Counted from the stretch's first letter, positions 1-10,573 are shown. The stretch is DNA of 64,000 bases from Pseudochelatococcus lubricantis (GCF_011762225.1 NZ_JAASQI010000002.1:186001-250000), one strand, 5' to 3'. The notes: generated by a model not told the origin, from the letters alone. Numbers and translations are program-made.

Positions 1-1
1 G

Positions 2-310
2 CCTGCGGGCATCGCCAATCCGAAGGATTTTCGCAACGAGGTGGTGAAGTTCGCGCTGCGCACCCGCGCCAGCCACGGCGGCCGCAACCCGTCGTGGACC
101 AGCTACGAGAAAATCCGCGAGGTCATCGAGCGGCGCATGTTCTCGCAGGTGGAGGACCTGCTGCCCGTCATCAGCTTCGGCTCCAAGAAGGACGGCGACA
201 CCGAGAAGAAGCACGACGAATTCGTGCAACGGATGGTCGAAAGGGGCTATACTGAACGGCAGGTTCGACGTCTGGTGGAGTGGTATATGCGCGTCAAGCA
301 GGCGGGTTGA
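2..310 (+). CDS. prkA: PrkA serine protein kinase, C-terminal part (partial at window start)
   Basis: Only the last 102 codons are inside the window; the reading frame is open to base 2, so the gene begins upstream. The visible part contains NPKDFRNEVVKFALR, SYEKIREVIERRMFS and ERGYTERQVRRLVEWYMRV, which closely resemble the C-terminal domain of PrkA/YeaG proteins. The family is an AAA+/kinase-like protein linked to stationary-phase and nutrient-stress physiology; the ATP-binding part is not visible here. It lies 70 bases before yeaH, followed by spoVR, the same three-gene association known from Escherichia coli yeaG-yeaH and ycgB and from many proteobacteria, so the three probably act together. 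Confidence 0.93.
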   Translation, partial: PAGIANPKDFRNEVVKFALRTRASHGGRNPSWTSYEKIREVIERRMFSQVEDLLPVISFGSKKDGDTEKKHDEFVQRMVERGYTERQVRRLVEWYMRVKQAG

Positions 311-380
311 ACGCAGCGGCCGGCGCAGTAATCGCCGCGCCGGCCGCGCCGAAACCTTTGGTATTCGAGGTGACACTTCC

Positions 381-1688
381 GTGCACATCATTGATCGACG
401 CCTCAACCCCGGAGGCAGGAGTTTCACCAACCGGCAACGCTTTCTGCGCCGGGCTAAAAATCTGGTGCAGCGCGCGGTGCGGGAGGACTTCAAGAACCGC
501 TCCATCAAGGATCTCGATCAGGGCGGCGAGGTTTCCATTGTCCGCGAGGGCGTCCACGAACCCGTGCTGCGGCGTGCGGGCGGCAGTGGCAAGCGCGATG
601 TTGTGCTGCCGGGCAACAGGGACTACGTGGAAGGCGACAGGATAAGGCGGCCGCAGGGCGGCGCTGGCGCCGGCGCGGGTTCCGAGGCCGGGCAGGGCAG
701 CGGCGAGGATGCGTTCCGCTTCCTGCTGACGCGCGAGGAATACCTCGACCTGTTTCTCGACGATCTCGAATTGCCCAACCTCGCCAAGCGCAAGCTTGCG
801 ACCACCGAGGCGAAGGAGCTGCGTCGCGCCGGCTACTCGACAACCGGTTCGCCGTCGAGCCTTTCGGTCTCCCGCACCATGCGCCATTCGCTTTCCCGGC
901 GCATCGCCCTGCGGCGTCCCGGGCGGGCCGCGATCCGGGAGATCGAGGAGGAGATCGCCAAGCTGGAGGCGAGCGGCGGCGATCCCGCGCGTCTCGCGGC
1001 GCTCCGGGTGGAGCATGAGCGCCTTGTGCAGCGCAGCCGGCGCATCGCCTACATCGATCCGATCGACCTGCGCTACCGGCGTTACGAGCAGACGCCGCGC
1101 CCCGTCGCACAGGCGGTGATGTTCTGCCTCATGGACGTGTCGGGCTCCATGAGCGAGCATATGAAGGATCTCGCCAAGCGCTTCTATGCCCTGCTGCACA
1201 TCTTCCTGCGCCGCAGCTACCGCAACGTCGACGTCGTCTTCATCCGCCACACGGACCACGCCGAAGAGGTGGACGAGGAGACGTTCTTCCACAGCCCGGA
1301 GACAGGCGGCACCATCGTTTCCACCGCGCTGGAGGAGATGCTGTCCGTGGTGCGCGCGCGTTATAACCCCGACGACTGGAACATCTATGTCGCGCAGGCG
1401 TCGGACGGCGACAACATCGGCACGGACAATGCCCGCGTGGCGGCGCTCGTCAACGAGTCGATCCTGCCGATCTGCCAGTATTTCGCCTATCTGGAAGTGG
1501 GGCGCGGCGACACGCACCTGCCCGCCGGCGTCATGACGCGCACCACCGACCTGTGGCGCACCTACGAGGGGCAGGTGGCGCCGGGCGGGCATTTCGTCAT
1601 GCGCAAGGTCTGGCACCGGCGCGAAATCTATCCCGTATTCCGCGAGCTGTTCCGTCGCGCGGGCGTTGACGGGGGAGGCAAGTCATGA
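381..1688 (+). CDS. yeaH: YeaH/DUF444 family protein (UPF0229), von Willebrand A-like
   Basis: 435 residues, close to family length. The start is GTG at 381, giving the conserved N-terminus MHIIDRRLNPGGRSFTNRQRF. A VWA-like domain occupies the C-terminal half, with a MIDAS-like MDVSGSMS at about residues 251-258. A Gly/Arg-rich linker at about 85-120 separates it from the N-terminal region. The stop overlaps the start of spoVR by 4 bases, so the pair is translationally coupled. Function in the family is unclear; co-occurrence with PrkA and SpoVR suggests a shared stress or starvation role (established association, unknown mechanism). Confidence 0.92.
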   Translation: MHIIDRRLNPGGRSFTNRQRFLRRAKNLVQRAVREDFKNRSIKDLDQGGEVSIVREGVHEPVLRRAGGSGKRDVVLPGNRDYVEGDRIRRPQGGAGAGAGSEAGQGSGEDAFRFLLTREEYLDLFLDDLELPNLAKRKLATTEAKELRRAGYSTTGSPSSLSVSRTMRHSLSRRIALRRPGRAAIREIEEEIAKLEASGGDPARLAALRVEHERLVQRSRRIAYIDPIDLRYRRYEQTPRPVAQAVMFCLMDVSGSMSEHMKDLAKRFYALLHIFLRRSYRNVDVVFIRHTDHAEEVDEETFFHSPETGGTIVSTALEEMLSVVRARYNPDDWNIYVAQASDGDNIGTDNARVAALVNESILPICQYFAYLEVGRGDTHLPAGVMTRTTDLWRTYEGQVAPGGHFVMRKVWHRREIYPVFRELFRRAGVDGGGKS

Positions 1689-3235
1689 CGGTTACCGCGA
1701 CCCATCCCTTGCTGTTTTCAGGTACCGACTGGGACTTCAACACCATCCGCCGCATCTACGACGCCGTCGAGAAAGTGTCCGGCGCGGTGCTGGGTCTCGA
1801 CACCTATCCGAACCAGATCGAGGTGATCACCGCCGAGCAGATGCTCGACGCCTACGCCTCCACCGGCATGCCGTTGCTCTACAAGCACTGGTCGTTCGGC
1901 AAGCAGTTCGCCCACCACGAGATGATCTACCGCAAGGGCATGGGCGGGCTCGCCTACGAGCTGGTCATCAACTCCAACCCCTGCATCAACTACATCATGG
2001 AGGAAAACACCGCCACGATGCAGACGCTGGTCATCGCCCATGCGGCGTTCGGCCATAACCATTTCTTCAAGAACAACTATCTCTTCCGGCAATGGACGGA
2101 TGCCGAGGGCATTCTGGACTATCTCGCCTTTGCCAAGGGCTATATCGCTGCCTGCGAGGAACGCCATGGCCTCGCGGCGGTGGAACGCATCCTCGACATC
2201 GCCCATTCGCTGATGAACCAGGCCGTGCACCGCTATCCGCGCCGCAGCCGGCTCGACCTGAAGGCGGAGAAGAAGCGCGAGGCCGAGCGGCACGCACACC
2301 AGGAGCAGGTCTACAACGACCTGTGGCGCACGGTACCCGGCACGCCGAAGACCTTCCGCACCGAAGCCGCGGCCGACCGGCGCCGCGCGCTCCTCAAGCT
2401 GCCGGAAGAGAACATCCTGTACTTCCTGGAAAAGACGGCGCCGCTGCTGCAGCCGTGGCAGCGCGAGGTGCTGCGGATCGTGCGCCAGATTGCGCAATAC
2501 TTCTATCCGCAGTCGCAGACCAAGGTCATGAACGAAGGTTGCGCCACCTATTCTCATTACCGCATCATGACCCGCCTGCACGAGCAGGGCTCGATCAGCG
2601 ACGGCGCCTTTCTGGAGTTCCTGCAGTCGCACGCCAATGTAGTCATGCAGCCGACGTTCGACTCGCCCCGCTACAGCGGCCTCAACCCCTATGCCATCGG
2701 CTTCGCCATGATGCAGGACATCGCCCGCATCTGCGAGACGCCCGACGACGAGGACCGCGAATGGTTCCCGGACATCGCGGGCCAGGGTGACGTGAGCGGG
2801 GTGCTGAAGCACGTGTGGGCGAACTATCGCGACGAGAGTTTTCTCGCCCAGTTCCTGAGCCCGCGCCTCATCAGGGAATGGCGGCTGTTCCACATCGAGG
2901 ACGATGCCGGCCAGCCGGCGCTGACGGTGGGCGCCATCCACGACGAGCGTGGCTACCGCCGTATCCGGCAGGCGCTGGCGCGCCAGTACGACATCGCCTG
3001 GCAGCAGGCCGACATCCAGGTGGTGGATGTGGACCTCGACGGCGACCGGCAACTGACGCTGCAGCACGACACCGTCAACCACACCCTGCTGCATGACAAG
3101 GATGCCGAACTCGTGCTGCAGAACCTGGCGGAGCTGTGGGGCTATCGCGTGGTGCTGCGCGAGGTCGACCCCGCCACCGGCAAGCTGCTGAAGGAACACG
3201 TCGCCAAGGCGCCGCAGAAGCCAGGGCTGCTCTGA
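1685..3235 (+). CDS. SpoVR family protein
   Basis: 516 residues, typical of SpoVR/YcgB. Conserved-looking segments include YPNQIEVITAEQMLDAYAS, MPLLYKHWSFGKQF, YELVINSNPCINYIMEENT and NEGCATYSHYRIMTRLHEQG. The start is the ATG at 1685 overlapping the yeaH stop, preceded by a GGGGGAGG ribosome site. No signal peptide or membrane segment is seen, so it should be cytoplasmic. SpoVR was named for a spore cortex role in Bacillus, but in non-sporulating proteobacteria it accompanies prkA-yeaH and its biochemical role is unknown. It is the last gene of this three-gene operon; the next gene is on the other strand. Confidence 0.93.
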   Translation: MTVTATHPLLFSGTDWDFNTIRRIYDAVEKVSGAVLGLDTYPNQIEVITAEQMLDAYASTGMPLLYKHWSFGKQFAHHEMIYRKGMGGLAYELVINSNPCINYIMEENTATMQTLVIAHAAFGHNHFFKNNYLFRQWTDAEGILDYLAFAKGYIAACEERHGLAAVERILDIAHSLMNQAVHRYPRRSRLDLKAEKKREAERHAHQEQVYNDLWRTVPGTPKTFRTEAAADRRRALLKLPEENILYFLEKTAPLLQPWQREVLRIVRQIAQYFYPQSQTKVMNEGCATYSHYRIMTRLHEQGSISDGAFLEFLQSHANVVMQPTFDSPRYSGLNPYAIGFAMMQDIARICETPDDEDREWFPDIAGQGDVSGVLKHVWANYRDESFLAQFLSPRLIREWRLFHIEDDAGQPALTVGAIHDERGYRRIRQALARQYDIAWQQADIQVVDVDLDGDRQLTLQHDTVNHTLLHDKDAELVLQNLAELWGYRVVLREVDPATGKLLKEHVAKAPQKPGLL

Positions 3236-3263
3236 TTGCGCGGCGCGGTATGCGGGGCGGCCG

Positions 3264-4559
3264 TCAGCCGTAGCGCCGGCGCGCCTCGATAGTCAGGCCG
3301 AGGCCGACGGCGCCGAAGCGGTCGCCGTCGATGGCTGCGGCATTGTCGAACTGCGAGAGGATTGCCGTGCGCACGCTCGGCATCTGGCTCGTGCCGCCGG
3401 TGAAGAACACGAAGTCGACGTCTCCCGACGTCAGCCCGGCCTGCGCGACACAGGCGCGTGCGGTGTTGCCGAGACGGTCGCACAGCGCCCGTGCGCTGTC
3501 TTCGAAGTCCACCCGCGTCGCTTCCACGCCGAAGCCGGGCGCGACCCACGACAGCGGCGTCTCCACCCGCTCCCGGTCCGACAGCGCGATCTTGGCTTCT
3601 TCCACCGCGATGAGCACGCTATGCCCGCGCCGCGTCTCCACGACCCGCATGAGGCGGTCGATCAGCGCGGGCTCGCGGGCGTCGAAACGCACCTCGCGCA
3701 GTTCCGCCAACCGCTTGGGATCGTAGAGCTGGTGCACGCTCGACCACGTCGACAGGTCCCAGTAGGGGGCGGACGGCACCTCGATGTCGCCGCGCTTCAT
3801 CGGGCTGCGGTAGCCGAAGCCCGGCATGAACGTCCGCATGCTGAGCTGGCGGTCGAAGTCCGTGCCGCCGAGGCGCGCGCCGCCGTTGGCGAGGATGTCG
3901 CTGCCGCGCTCGTCGCGCTCGCCCGTTCCGCCCGTGAGGCGCACGACCGTGAAGTCCGACGTGCCGCCGCCGATGTCGGCCACGATGGCGATCTTCTCGC
4001 CGGACACATGCCGGCGCTCGAAATCGAGCGCCGCCGCGACGGGCTCGTACTGGAAGCTCACCTCGCGGAAGCCGATGGCCTCCGCTACCGTCCGCAACGT
4101 TTCCTCGGCGTGGCGGTCGCCCGCCTCGTCGTCGTCAACGAAATGGACCGGCCGCCCCATCACCACGGCGTCGAGCGGCGCGTCCTGCGCCACTTCGGCA
4201 CGACGCTTGAGCGCTTCCAGAAAGAGGCCGATCACCTCCGAGAACCTGATGCGTCGGCGGTAGACGGCCGTGCGCTCGTCGATCAGCGCCGAGCCGAGTA
4301 TCGATTTCAGCGACCGCATCAGGCGGCCGTCGATGCCCTCGATATAGGCCGCGACCGCCTCCCGCCCGATGAGGAGCTTGGCCCCGGCTTCCGCCGCGAA
4401 GAAAACCGCGCTGGGCACGGCGACATGGGCGCCCTCCAGCGCCACGAGATGCGGGCCGGAGGAGCCGTGAATGCCCAGTGTCGAATTCGAGGTGCCGAAG
4501 TCGAGCCCGCAGGCCGACCGGGGACCGAAGGGGCGATCCTGCCCCGAATTGTGCTGCAT
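3264..4559 (-). CDS. Hsp70-family protein, YegD-like
   Basis: 431 residues from the ATG at 4559, which follows a GGTGAGGA ribosome site; an upstream ATG at 4601 is less likely. The nucleotide-binding fold is visible: phosphate-1 loop GLDFGTSNSTLG near residue 18, phosphate-2 IVADIGGGTSDFTV, and the adenosine motif FFTGGTSQMPSV near the end. The protein ends just after the ATPase domain, so it lacks the peptide-binding domain of DnaK, as in the shorter YegD group. Substrate and partner are unknown. It is monocistronic, convergent with spoVR and about 100 bases from the next minus-strand gene. Confidence 0.85.
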   Translation of the reverse strand: MQHNSGQDRPFGPRSACGLDFGTSNSTLGIHGSSGPHLVALEGAHVAVPSAVFFAAEAGAKLLIGREAVAAYIEGIDGRLMRSLKSILGSALIDERTAVYRRRIRFSEVIGLFLEALKRRAEVAQDAPLDAVVMGRPVHFVDDDEAGDRHAEETLRTVAEAIGFREVSFQYEPVAAALDFERRHVSGEKIAIVADIGGGTSDFTVVRLTGGTGERDERGSDILANGGARLGGTDFDRQLSMRTFMPGFGYRSPMKRGDIEVPSAPYWDLSTWSSVHQLYDPKRLAELREVRFDAREPALIDRLMRVVETRRGHSVLIAVEEAKIALSDRERVETPLSWVAPGFGVEATRVDFEDSARALCDRLGNTARACVAQAGLTSGDVDFVFFTGGTSQMPSVRTAILSQFDNAAAIDGDRFGAVGLGLTIEARRRYG

Positions 4560-4662
4560 GCCCGTCCTCACCTGCCGGCAAAGACAGGCCGCATGCACCA
4601 AAACCGCGCGGATTTCAATCCCGAAAACATGTCCCGGGCGGCAGGCGTGCCCTGCGCGGCGA

Positions 4663-5124
4663 TCAAAGCTCGCTGCTTCCCCAGAACAGGAAGGAGCCGA
4701 CGTCGCCCGGGAGGTCGTTGCGGTAGTCGAGAATCTCGACGCGCATGCCGTAACCGAGCGGCTTCAGGTGCTCGCGCCAGACGTTGTAGAGCCCCAGCGG
4801 CTGCCCGCGCAGCGTCTCCGGCCATTCCGGATCGTTGGCGATGATGGCGCGACCATGGTCCATCAGCGTCTCGCTGGGGTAGCGGTAGACGAGCACCTCG
4901 TTCAGGCCCTGCTCGCTTGCCGCATGGATAAGGGTCGACGTGTGCCGAAGGACCTCGTCAACATTGATCGCGTCCGCGTGGAGAAGGGAGTCGACGATTT
5001 CCGCGCGGTGTGCGTCGCCGGTGGCATGCAGCTGGCGCAGCCGCTCCCGTTCGGCCTCGCGCTTTTCCTGCGCCTTGCGCGCGAATTCGGTGGCTGGAGG
5101 AAGAGAGAACGCTTCTGACGTCAT
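4663..5124 (-). CDS. hypothetical protein, soluble, 153 residues
   Basis: Not recognised. 153 residues with no signal peptide and no membrane segment. The N-terminal third is charged and probably helical (FARKAQEKREAERERLRQL); the C-terminal part is compact with a run of aromatic residues (LGLYNVWREHLKPLGYGMR, then FLFWGSSEL). The start at 5124 is well supported by a CAGGAGC ribosome site. It may share transcription with the downstream Hsp70-like gene (about 100 bases apart, same strand), but no function follows from that. Codon use matches neighbours, so it is a real coding region. Confidence 0.75.
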   Translation of the reverse strand: MTSEAFSLPPATEFARKAQEKREAERERLRQLHATGDAHRAEIVDSLLHADAINVDEVLRHTSTLIHAASEQGLNEVLVYRYPSETLMDHGRAIIANDPEWPETLRGQPLGLYNVWREHLKPLGYGMRVEILDYRNDLPGDVGSFLFWGSSEL

Positions 5125-5317
5125 GAAGGCGGCTCCTGATCTTGTGTGCCGGAAATATAGAACAGACGCATCCCGTAAGCATCACGGAATCAAGTATTGC
5201 TGATGACAGCGACGCAAGCGTGAATCGCGCCCGACGCACGGTTTCGGTGCAAATCTGCGCCGGTGTGTCGCATGGGTCAGAAAATGCTGTAGGCTGGGGC
5301 CTTCCGCGACATACTCG

Positions 5318-6732
<1,415 letters not shown>

Positions 6733-6736
<4 letters not shown>

Positions 6737-7515
6737 GCGGCATCGAAGGACAACTGCGGCAGGTGACGGCCGCCATCGCCCCCCTGCGGCGCATCCCCGT
6801 CTCCGACGGCGCGCTCGATACCGAGGCGCTGATCGGCGAGCGGGTGCTGGTGTGGGAGGAGCAGGAGGGCTGGGCGCGCGTCACGCTGCTCGGCGACGGC
6901 TACGAAGGCTACATGCCGGTGGCCGCGCTCGGAGAGGTGGCCGCGCCCACGCACCGGGTGAGCGCGCTGCGCACCTTCGTCTATCCCGGCCCGTCCATCA
7001 AGCTGCCGCCGCTCGACGCGCTGCCGTTCATGGGGCAGGTGCGGGTGGGCGCCCTTGCGGACGGCTTCGCCCGCATCGAGCGGGAATACGGCGAAGGCTT
7101 CGTCTACGCCGCGCACCTGACGCCGGCGGAAACCCCGGTGGGCGGGGATTTCGTCGCCGTGGCGGAGCGCTTCCTTGAAGTGCCCTATCTGTGGGGCGGC
7201 AAGTCGGCGCTCGGCATCGATTGTTCGGCCCTCGTGCAACTGTCGCTCTCCGCATCCGGCGTCGAGGCTCCGCGCGACTCGGGACCGCAGCGGGAAGGGC
7301 TGGGCGAGGAATTGCCGGCCGGCGCGGCCTTGCGGCGCGGCGACCTCGTCTTCTGGCCGGGCCATGTCGGCATCCTGCGCGACGCGCAGACGCTGCTGCA
7401 TGCAAGCGGCCATCATATGACCGTGGTCAGCGAGCCGTTCGTGCAGGCAGTGGAGCGCATCCGCGCGCAGACCGGCCACGACATCGCCGTGGCGCGCCGC
7501 ATTCGCGATCAGTAG
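6733..7515 (+). CDS. NlpC/P60 (C40) peptidase with N-terminal SH3-like region
   Basis: 260 residues from the ATG at 6733, chosen because it overlaps the aminopeptidase stop (ATGA). Residues about 30-130 look like one or two SH3-type modules (RVLVWEEQEGWARVTLLGDG, GYMPVAAL). The C-terminal NlpC/P60 domain has the catalytic Cys164 in GIDCSALVQL, a His in FWPGHVGIL and a further His-rich stretch HASGHHM. Family members cleave the D-Glu to diamino-acid bond in muropeptides. No signal peptide is visible, so a cytoplasmic recycling role together with the coupled M17 peptidase is plausible (inference). It overlaps the convergent MoeB-like gene by 7 bases. Confidence 0.9.
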
Positions 7516-8246
7516 CTGATCGTTTCGAACCGCATCGTGAAGGCGTCGATGATGAGCAGCCGGCCGACCAGCGGCTCGCCGAAGCCGACGATGGCGCGCA
7601 CGACCTCGATCGCCATCAGGCTGCCCACCACGCCGGGCAGCGCGCCGAGCACGCCCACCTCCTCGCAGGTGGGCACGCTGCCGGGCGGCGGCGGCTCCGG
7701 AAACAGCGTGCGGTAGGAGGGGTTCGGCTGTCCATCCGGCTTCGTCTCGAACGGCCGCAGGGTGGTGAGCGACGCATCGAACTGGCCGAGCGCGCCCATG
7801 ACCAGCGGCTTGCGCTCCGCGAGGCAGGTATCGGCGACGAGATAGCGGGTTGCAAAATTGTCCGAGCCGTCGGCGACGACATCGTAACCCCGGACGATCT
7901 CCACTGCGTTCTCCGCATTGAGCCGCACCGGGTGGCGCGTGACCGCGACATGCGGGTTGAGGCGGGCGATGGCGTCGGCGGCGCTGTCTGTTTTCGGGCG
8001 GTCGATGTCCGGCGTGCCGTGGATGACCTGCCGCTGCAGGTTCGACAACGACACCGTGTCGTCATCCACGATGCCGATATGTCCGACGCCGGCGGCCGCC
8101 AGATAGGACAGCACCGGCGCGCCGAGTCCCCCCGCGCCGACGACGAGCACGCGGGCGCGCTTCAGCTTCGCCTGCCCGGGCCCGCCGACATCGCGCATGA
8201 CGATGTGGCGTGCGTAACGTTCGATCTCGCTTTCGGAAAAAGCCAT
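7509..8246 (-). CDS. MoeB/HesA/ThiF family adenylyltransferase
   Basis: 245 residues from the ATG at 8246; an in-frame start at 8258 would add four residues. The E1-like fold is clear: nucleotide motif VLVVGAGGLGAPVLSYL, IVDDDTVSLSNLQRQ, DGSDNFATRYLVAD, and the Cys of PTCEEVGVLGALPGVVGSL. These enzymes adenylate the C-terminal glycine of a small ubiquitin-like sulfur carrier such as MoaD or ThiS. There is no C-terminal rhodanese domain. No molybdenum cofactor or thiamine gene is adjacent, so the carrier cannot be assigned from context; MoeB is the closest guess. Confidence 0.87.
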   Translation of the reverse strand: MAFSESEIERYARHIVMRDVGGPGQAKLKRARVLVVGAGGLGAPVLSYLAAAGVGHIGIVDDDTVSLSNLQRQVIHGTPDIDRPKTDSAADAIARLNPHVAVTRHPVRLNAENAVEIVRGYDVVADGSDNFATRYLVADTCLAERKPLVMGALGQFDASLTTLRPFETKPDGQPNPSYRTLFPEPPPPGSVPTCEEVGVLGALPGVVGSLMAIEVVRAIVGFGEPLVGRLLIIDAFTMRFETISY

Positions 8247-8310
8247 GCCAGTATCCATTCCGCCGCATCGTGATCATACAAAATCGGCGCGGCCCAAAAA
8301 TACAGTTTAA

Positions 8311-8345
8311 AGCAATTTCAGCGAAAGTGGACACCGCGCTGGCGT
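8311..8345 (+). repeat. dispersed repeat R3, copy 1
   Basis: The stretch containing CAATTTCAGCGAAAGTGGAC followed by ACCGCGC recurs in inverted orientation at 50919-50956 with two or three differences. It lies in the divergent-free gap between the MoeB-like and phytase-like genes, both of which are on the minus strand. Function unknown. Confidence 0.65.
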
Positions 8346-8373
8346 CCGGAGCTGCACATAATAAAGAGATAAG

Positions 8374-8406
8374 CCATTGTTGCGTTTCAGCGAAACGCAA
8401 CAATGG
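8374..8406. repeat. perfect 15-base inverted repeat (hairpin)
   Basis: Arms 8374-8388 (CCATTGTTGCGTTTC) and 8392-8406 are exact reverse complements separated by the three bases AGC. It lies 38 bases beyond the stop of the phytase-like gene and 65 bases beyond repeat R3. No T-run follows on either strand, so it is not a textbook terminator, though it could end transcription of neither or protect an mRNA 3' end (inference). Confidence 0.8.
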
Positions 8407-8443
8407 TCTGGTGCACATCCGTGGCGATGGATAGCGCGGGCCG

Positions 8444-9562
8444 CTACGGCGCGGGCGCGTCCGGATCGAAGGCGAGCATGATGAACTGCGTCACCTGCCC
8501 ACGCGGGTTGAAGTTGTTGTCGGACGCCAGCACCAGCGTCTTGCGGCCATCGATTTCCGGGCCGAAGCTGATGCTCTCGATGTTATCCATGTCGAGACCG
8601 AACGTGCCTTCCTCCAGCGTGAAAAGTAGCGTCTTCGCCGCCGGGGTGTAGGCGGTGTCCCGCAGCGATGTGCGTCCCAGCACGTCGGTTGCCCCCTTCA
8701 GCGATGTCTCGAACACCCTGATGGTGTTGCCGTAGCCGACCGCGAAGCTGCGTTCCACGACGAGAAGCCGCTCGCCGTCCAGTGCGAGCACGGCCGAGAC
8801 GCCGCTGTCCGCATAGGGCGGCAAGCCGGTTGCCGCGCGCGGGATCGGCTCCGTGACATAGACATACTCGGCCACGGGCTTGGCGTTGCGCGGGTCGAGG
8901 GCAAGGATCCGCGACGGGCTCCCGGCTTGCAGTGTCGCCTTGTCGCCGTCCTGCGTCAGCGCATTTTCAAGGGCGGCGAACAGCGTGGCGCCGTCGGGCG
9001 AATGAGACAGGCCCTCGAAGGAGAGGTTGTCGCGGACGCCGGTCTTCCGTTCGCCGTCGGGCAGGTAATAGGCAGGGATGTCGAACGTGCGCCGCTGGTA
9101 GCCGTCGATGCTCGCCTCATAGATGGCCGGGCGGCCCTGGCGGTCGCCCTCGCTCGCCCACACCAGCAGGCCACCGCGCGGATCGAGGCTGATGCCTTCC
9201 GGGTCGATATCTTTCGGCGCGAACAGCGCGCCGCCCTCGCCCCGCAGCGGAACGGTCTCGACGATATCGACGCCCGCGCCGCCGCGCTGGGAATACGTGA
9301 GTTTCAGCTTGTAGAATCGGGCGGGGCCATTCTCGGCCCTGTCGTCCGAAATGGCGTAGAACAGCCCGCTGCGCGGATCATAGTCCAGGTCGGAAATGCC
9401 GCCGAACGCCACGCCGCCGATGGCGAGGCCGGTGGGCAGGCGGATTTCGCCGATCAGCGACGGCTCGCGCCCGGCTGCGACGGCGCCTCCGCTCATGCCG
9501 CAGGCGAGCGCGAGCGCACAGGCGGCCCGCATCCAGCGTTTCGTCGTCCGGTATTCCGTCAC
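8444..9562 (-). CDS. secreted phytase-like/esterase-like beta-propeller protein
   Basis: 372 residues from a GTG at 9562 preceded by GGGAGC. An N-terminal signal peptide is likely (hydrophobic AACALALACGMSGGAVAAG, residues about 13-31). The body contains GGISDLDYDPRSGLFYAISDDR, DIDPEGISLDPRGGLLVWASEG, SFEGLSHSPDGATLFAALE and DNIESISFGPEIDGRKTLVLASDN, repeats typical of the esterase-like-activity-of-phytase family, predicted to be a secreted beta propeller. True phytase activity in the family is uncertain. It is 33 bases upstream of nothing on its own strand except the MoeB-like gene across a 185-base gap, and follows the SPFH gene (same strand, 33 bases). Confidence 0.85.
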   Translation of the reverse strand: MTEYRTTKRWMRAACALALACGMSGGAVAAGREPSLIGEIRLPTGLAIGGVAFGGISDLDYDPRSGLFYAISDDRAENGPARFYKLKLTYSQRGGAGVDIVETVPLRGEGGALFAPKDIDPEGISLDPRGGLLVWASEGDRQGRPAIYEASIDGYQRRTFDIPAYYLPDGERKTGVRDNLSFEGLSHSPDGATLFAALENALTQDGDKATLQAGSPSRILALDPRNAKPVAEYVYVTEPIPRAATGLPPYADSGVSAVLALDGERLLVVERSFAVGYGNTIRVFETSLKGATDVLGRTSLRDTAYTPAAKTLLFTLEEGTFGLDMDNIESISFGPEIDGRKTLVLASDNNFNPRGQVTQFIMLAFDPDAPAP

Positions 9563-9595
9563 GGTTCAGCTCCCAGGATTCGATTCCATGTATGG

Positions 9596-10573
9596 TCAGG
9601 CAGGGCGATGGGCGCCGATGTTGAGCACCGGAGAGGCGTCCTTGTCGGACACGAGAACGGTCAGGATATTGCCGATCATGCGGGCCTTCTCCTGATCGTC
9701 GAAGCTCACGCCGTGTTTTGCCAGCGTTTCCGCCGCCTCGACGGCGATGCTGACAGCGCCCTGCGCGATGATCTCGCGCGCGGCGATCACGGCCGCCGCC
9801 TGCTGCGGGCGCAGCATGGCCTGGGCGATCTCCGGCGCGTAGGCGAGATGCGTGAAACGGGCTTCGTCCACCGCGATGCCGGCGGGCGCGAGGCGCTGGG
9901 CGATCTGATGGGTGAGTTCCTCCACCAGCGCCTCACCGCCGTCCCGCAGCGCGGTGACTGCCGCCGCCGGAGCATCCGGCGCGGGCGAGGGGATGCGGAC
10001 GGGCTCGCCCGACCAGGTGTCATAGGGATAGCTGCCGGCGAGATGGCGCAGGCCGGTTTCCGCCTGCGAGCCGACGAACTGGCGGTAGTTGTCGACCTGC
10101 AAGGCGGCGCGGGCGGCATCGAACACGCGCCACACCACGACCGCGCCGACCTCGATGGGGTTGCCCGAGCGGTCGTTGACCTTGAGCGGCCCCACCTCCT
10201 GCGTCTGCAGCCGTTTCGATACGATGGTGCGGGAAAACAGCGGCACGGTCCAGCGCAGGCCCGGTGTCTCGTCCGTGCCGATATAGGCGCCGAACAGTTG
10301 CACCACCGCCGCCTCGTTGGGCTGGAGCGAATAGGTGCCCGTCAGCGACCAGAAAGCCACGATCGCCACCAGGGCGAGGAGCGTGATCCTGCCGAAATCG
10401 GGGCCGCGAAACGTCGCCGGGGCGAGCAGTTCCTGCGCGCCGAGGCCCAGTGCGGCCAGCAGAACGGCAAGGCCGACGATGAGCGCGAAATAGCCGTTGA
10501 AGGCAAGGGCGGGGCGGTCCGTAACAACAGCTTTCGTCACCGGGAATTCCTTTCGGGCCGGGCTCGTGTCCAT
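9596..10573 (-). CDS. SPFH/band 7 domain membrane protein
   Basis: 325 residues from the ATG at 10573, with a GGAAAGAGA ribosome site. Two hydrophobic segments near the N-terminus (residues about 26-46 and 59-80) are followed by an SPFH domain with VVQLFGAYIGTDETPGLRWT, VNDRSGNPIEVGAVVVWRV and a coiled region near AYAPEIAQAMLRPQQAAAVI. Such proteins form membrane-bound oligomers, sometimes partnered with proteases (HflK/HflC type) or acting as scaffolds. No NfeD or protease gene is adjacent, so the partner is unknown. The spacing to the phytase-like gene (33 bases) suggests co-transcription. Confidence 0.85.
   Translation of the reverse strand: MDTSPARKEFPVTKAVVTDRPALAFNGYFALIVGLAVLLAALGLGAQELLAPATFRGPDFGRITLLALVAIVAFWSLTGTYSLQPNEAAVVQLFGAYIGTDETPGLRWTVPLFSRTIVSKRLQTQEVGPLKVNDRSGNPIEVGAVVVWRVFDAARAALQVDNYRQFVGSQAETGLRHLAGSYPYDTWSGEPVRIPSPAPDAPAAAVTALRDGGEALVEELTHQIAQRLAPAGIAVDEARFTHLAYAPEIAQAMLRPQQAAAVIAAREIIAQGAVSIAVEAAETLAKHGVSFDDQEKARMIGNILTVLVSDKDASPVLNIGAHRPA

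Noticed and set aside
294-1616. Long open frame antisense to yeaH
   Set aside because: It mirrors yeaH codon structure in a GC-rich genome and shows no protein family features; the plus strand encodes a clear DUF444 protein.
7191-8273. Plus-strand frame opposite the MoeB-like gene
   Set aside because: No family features; the minus strand has a full ThiF fold with its key motifs.
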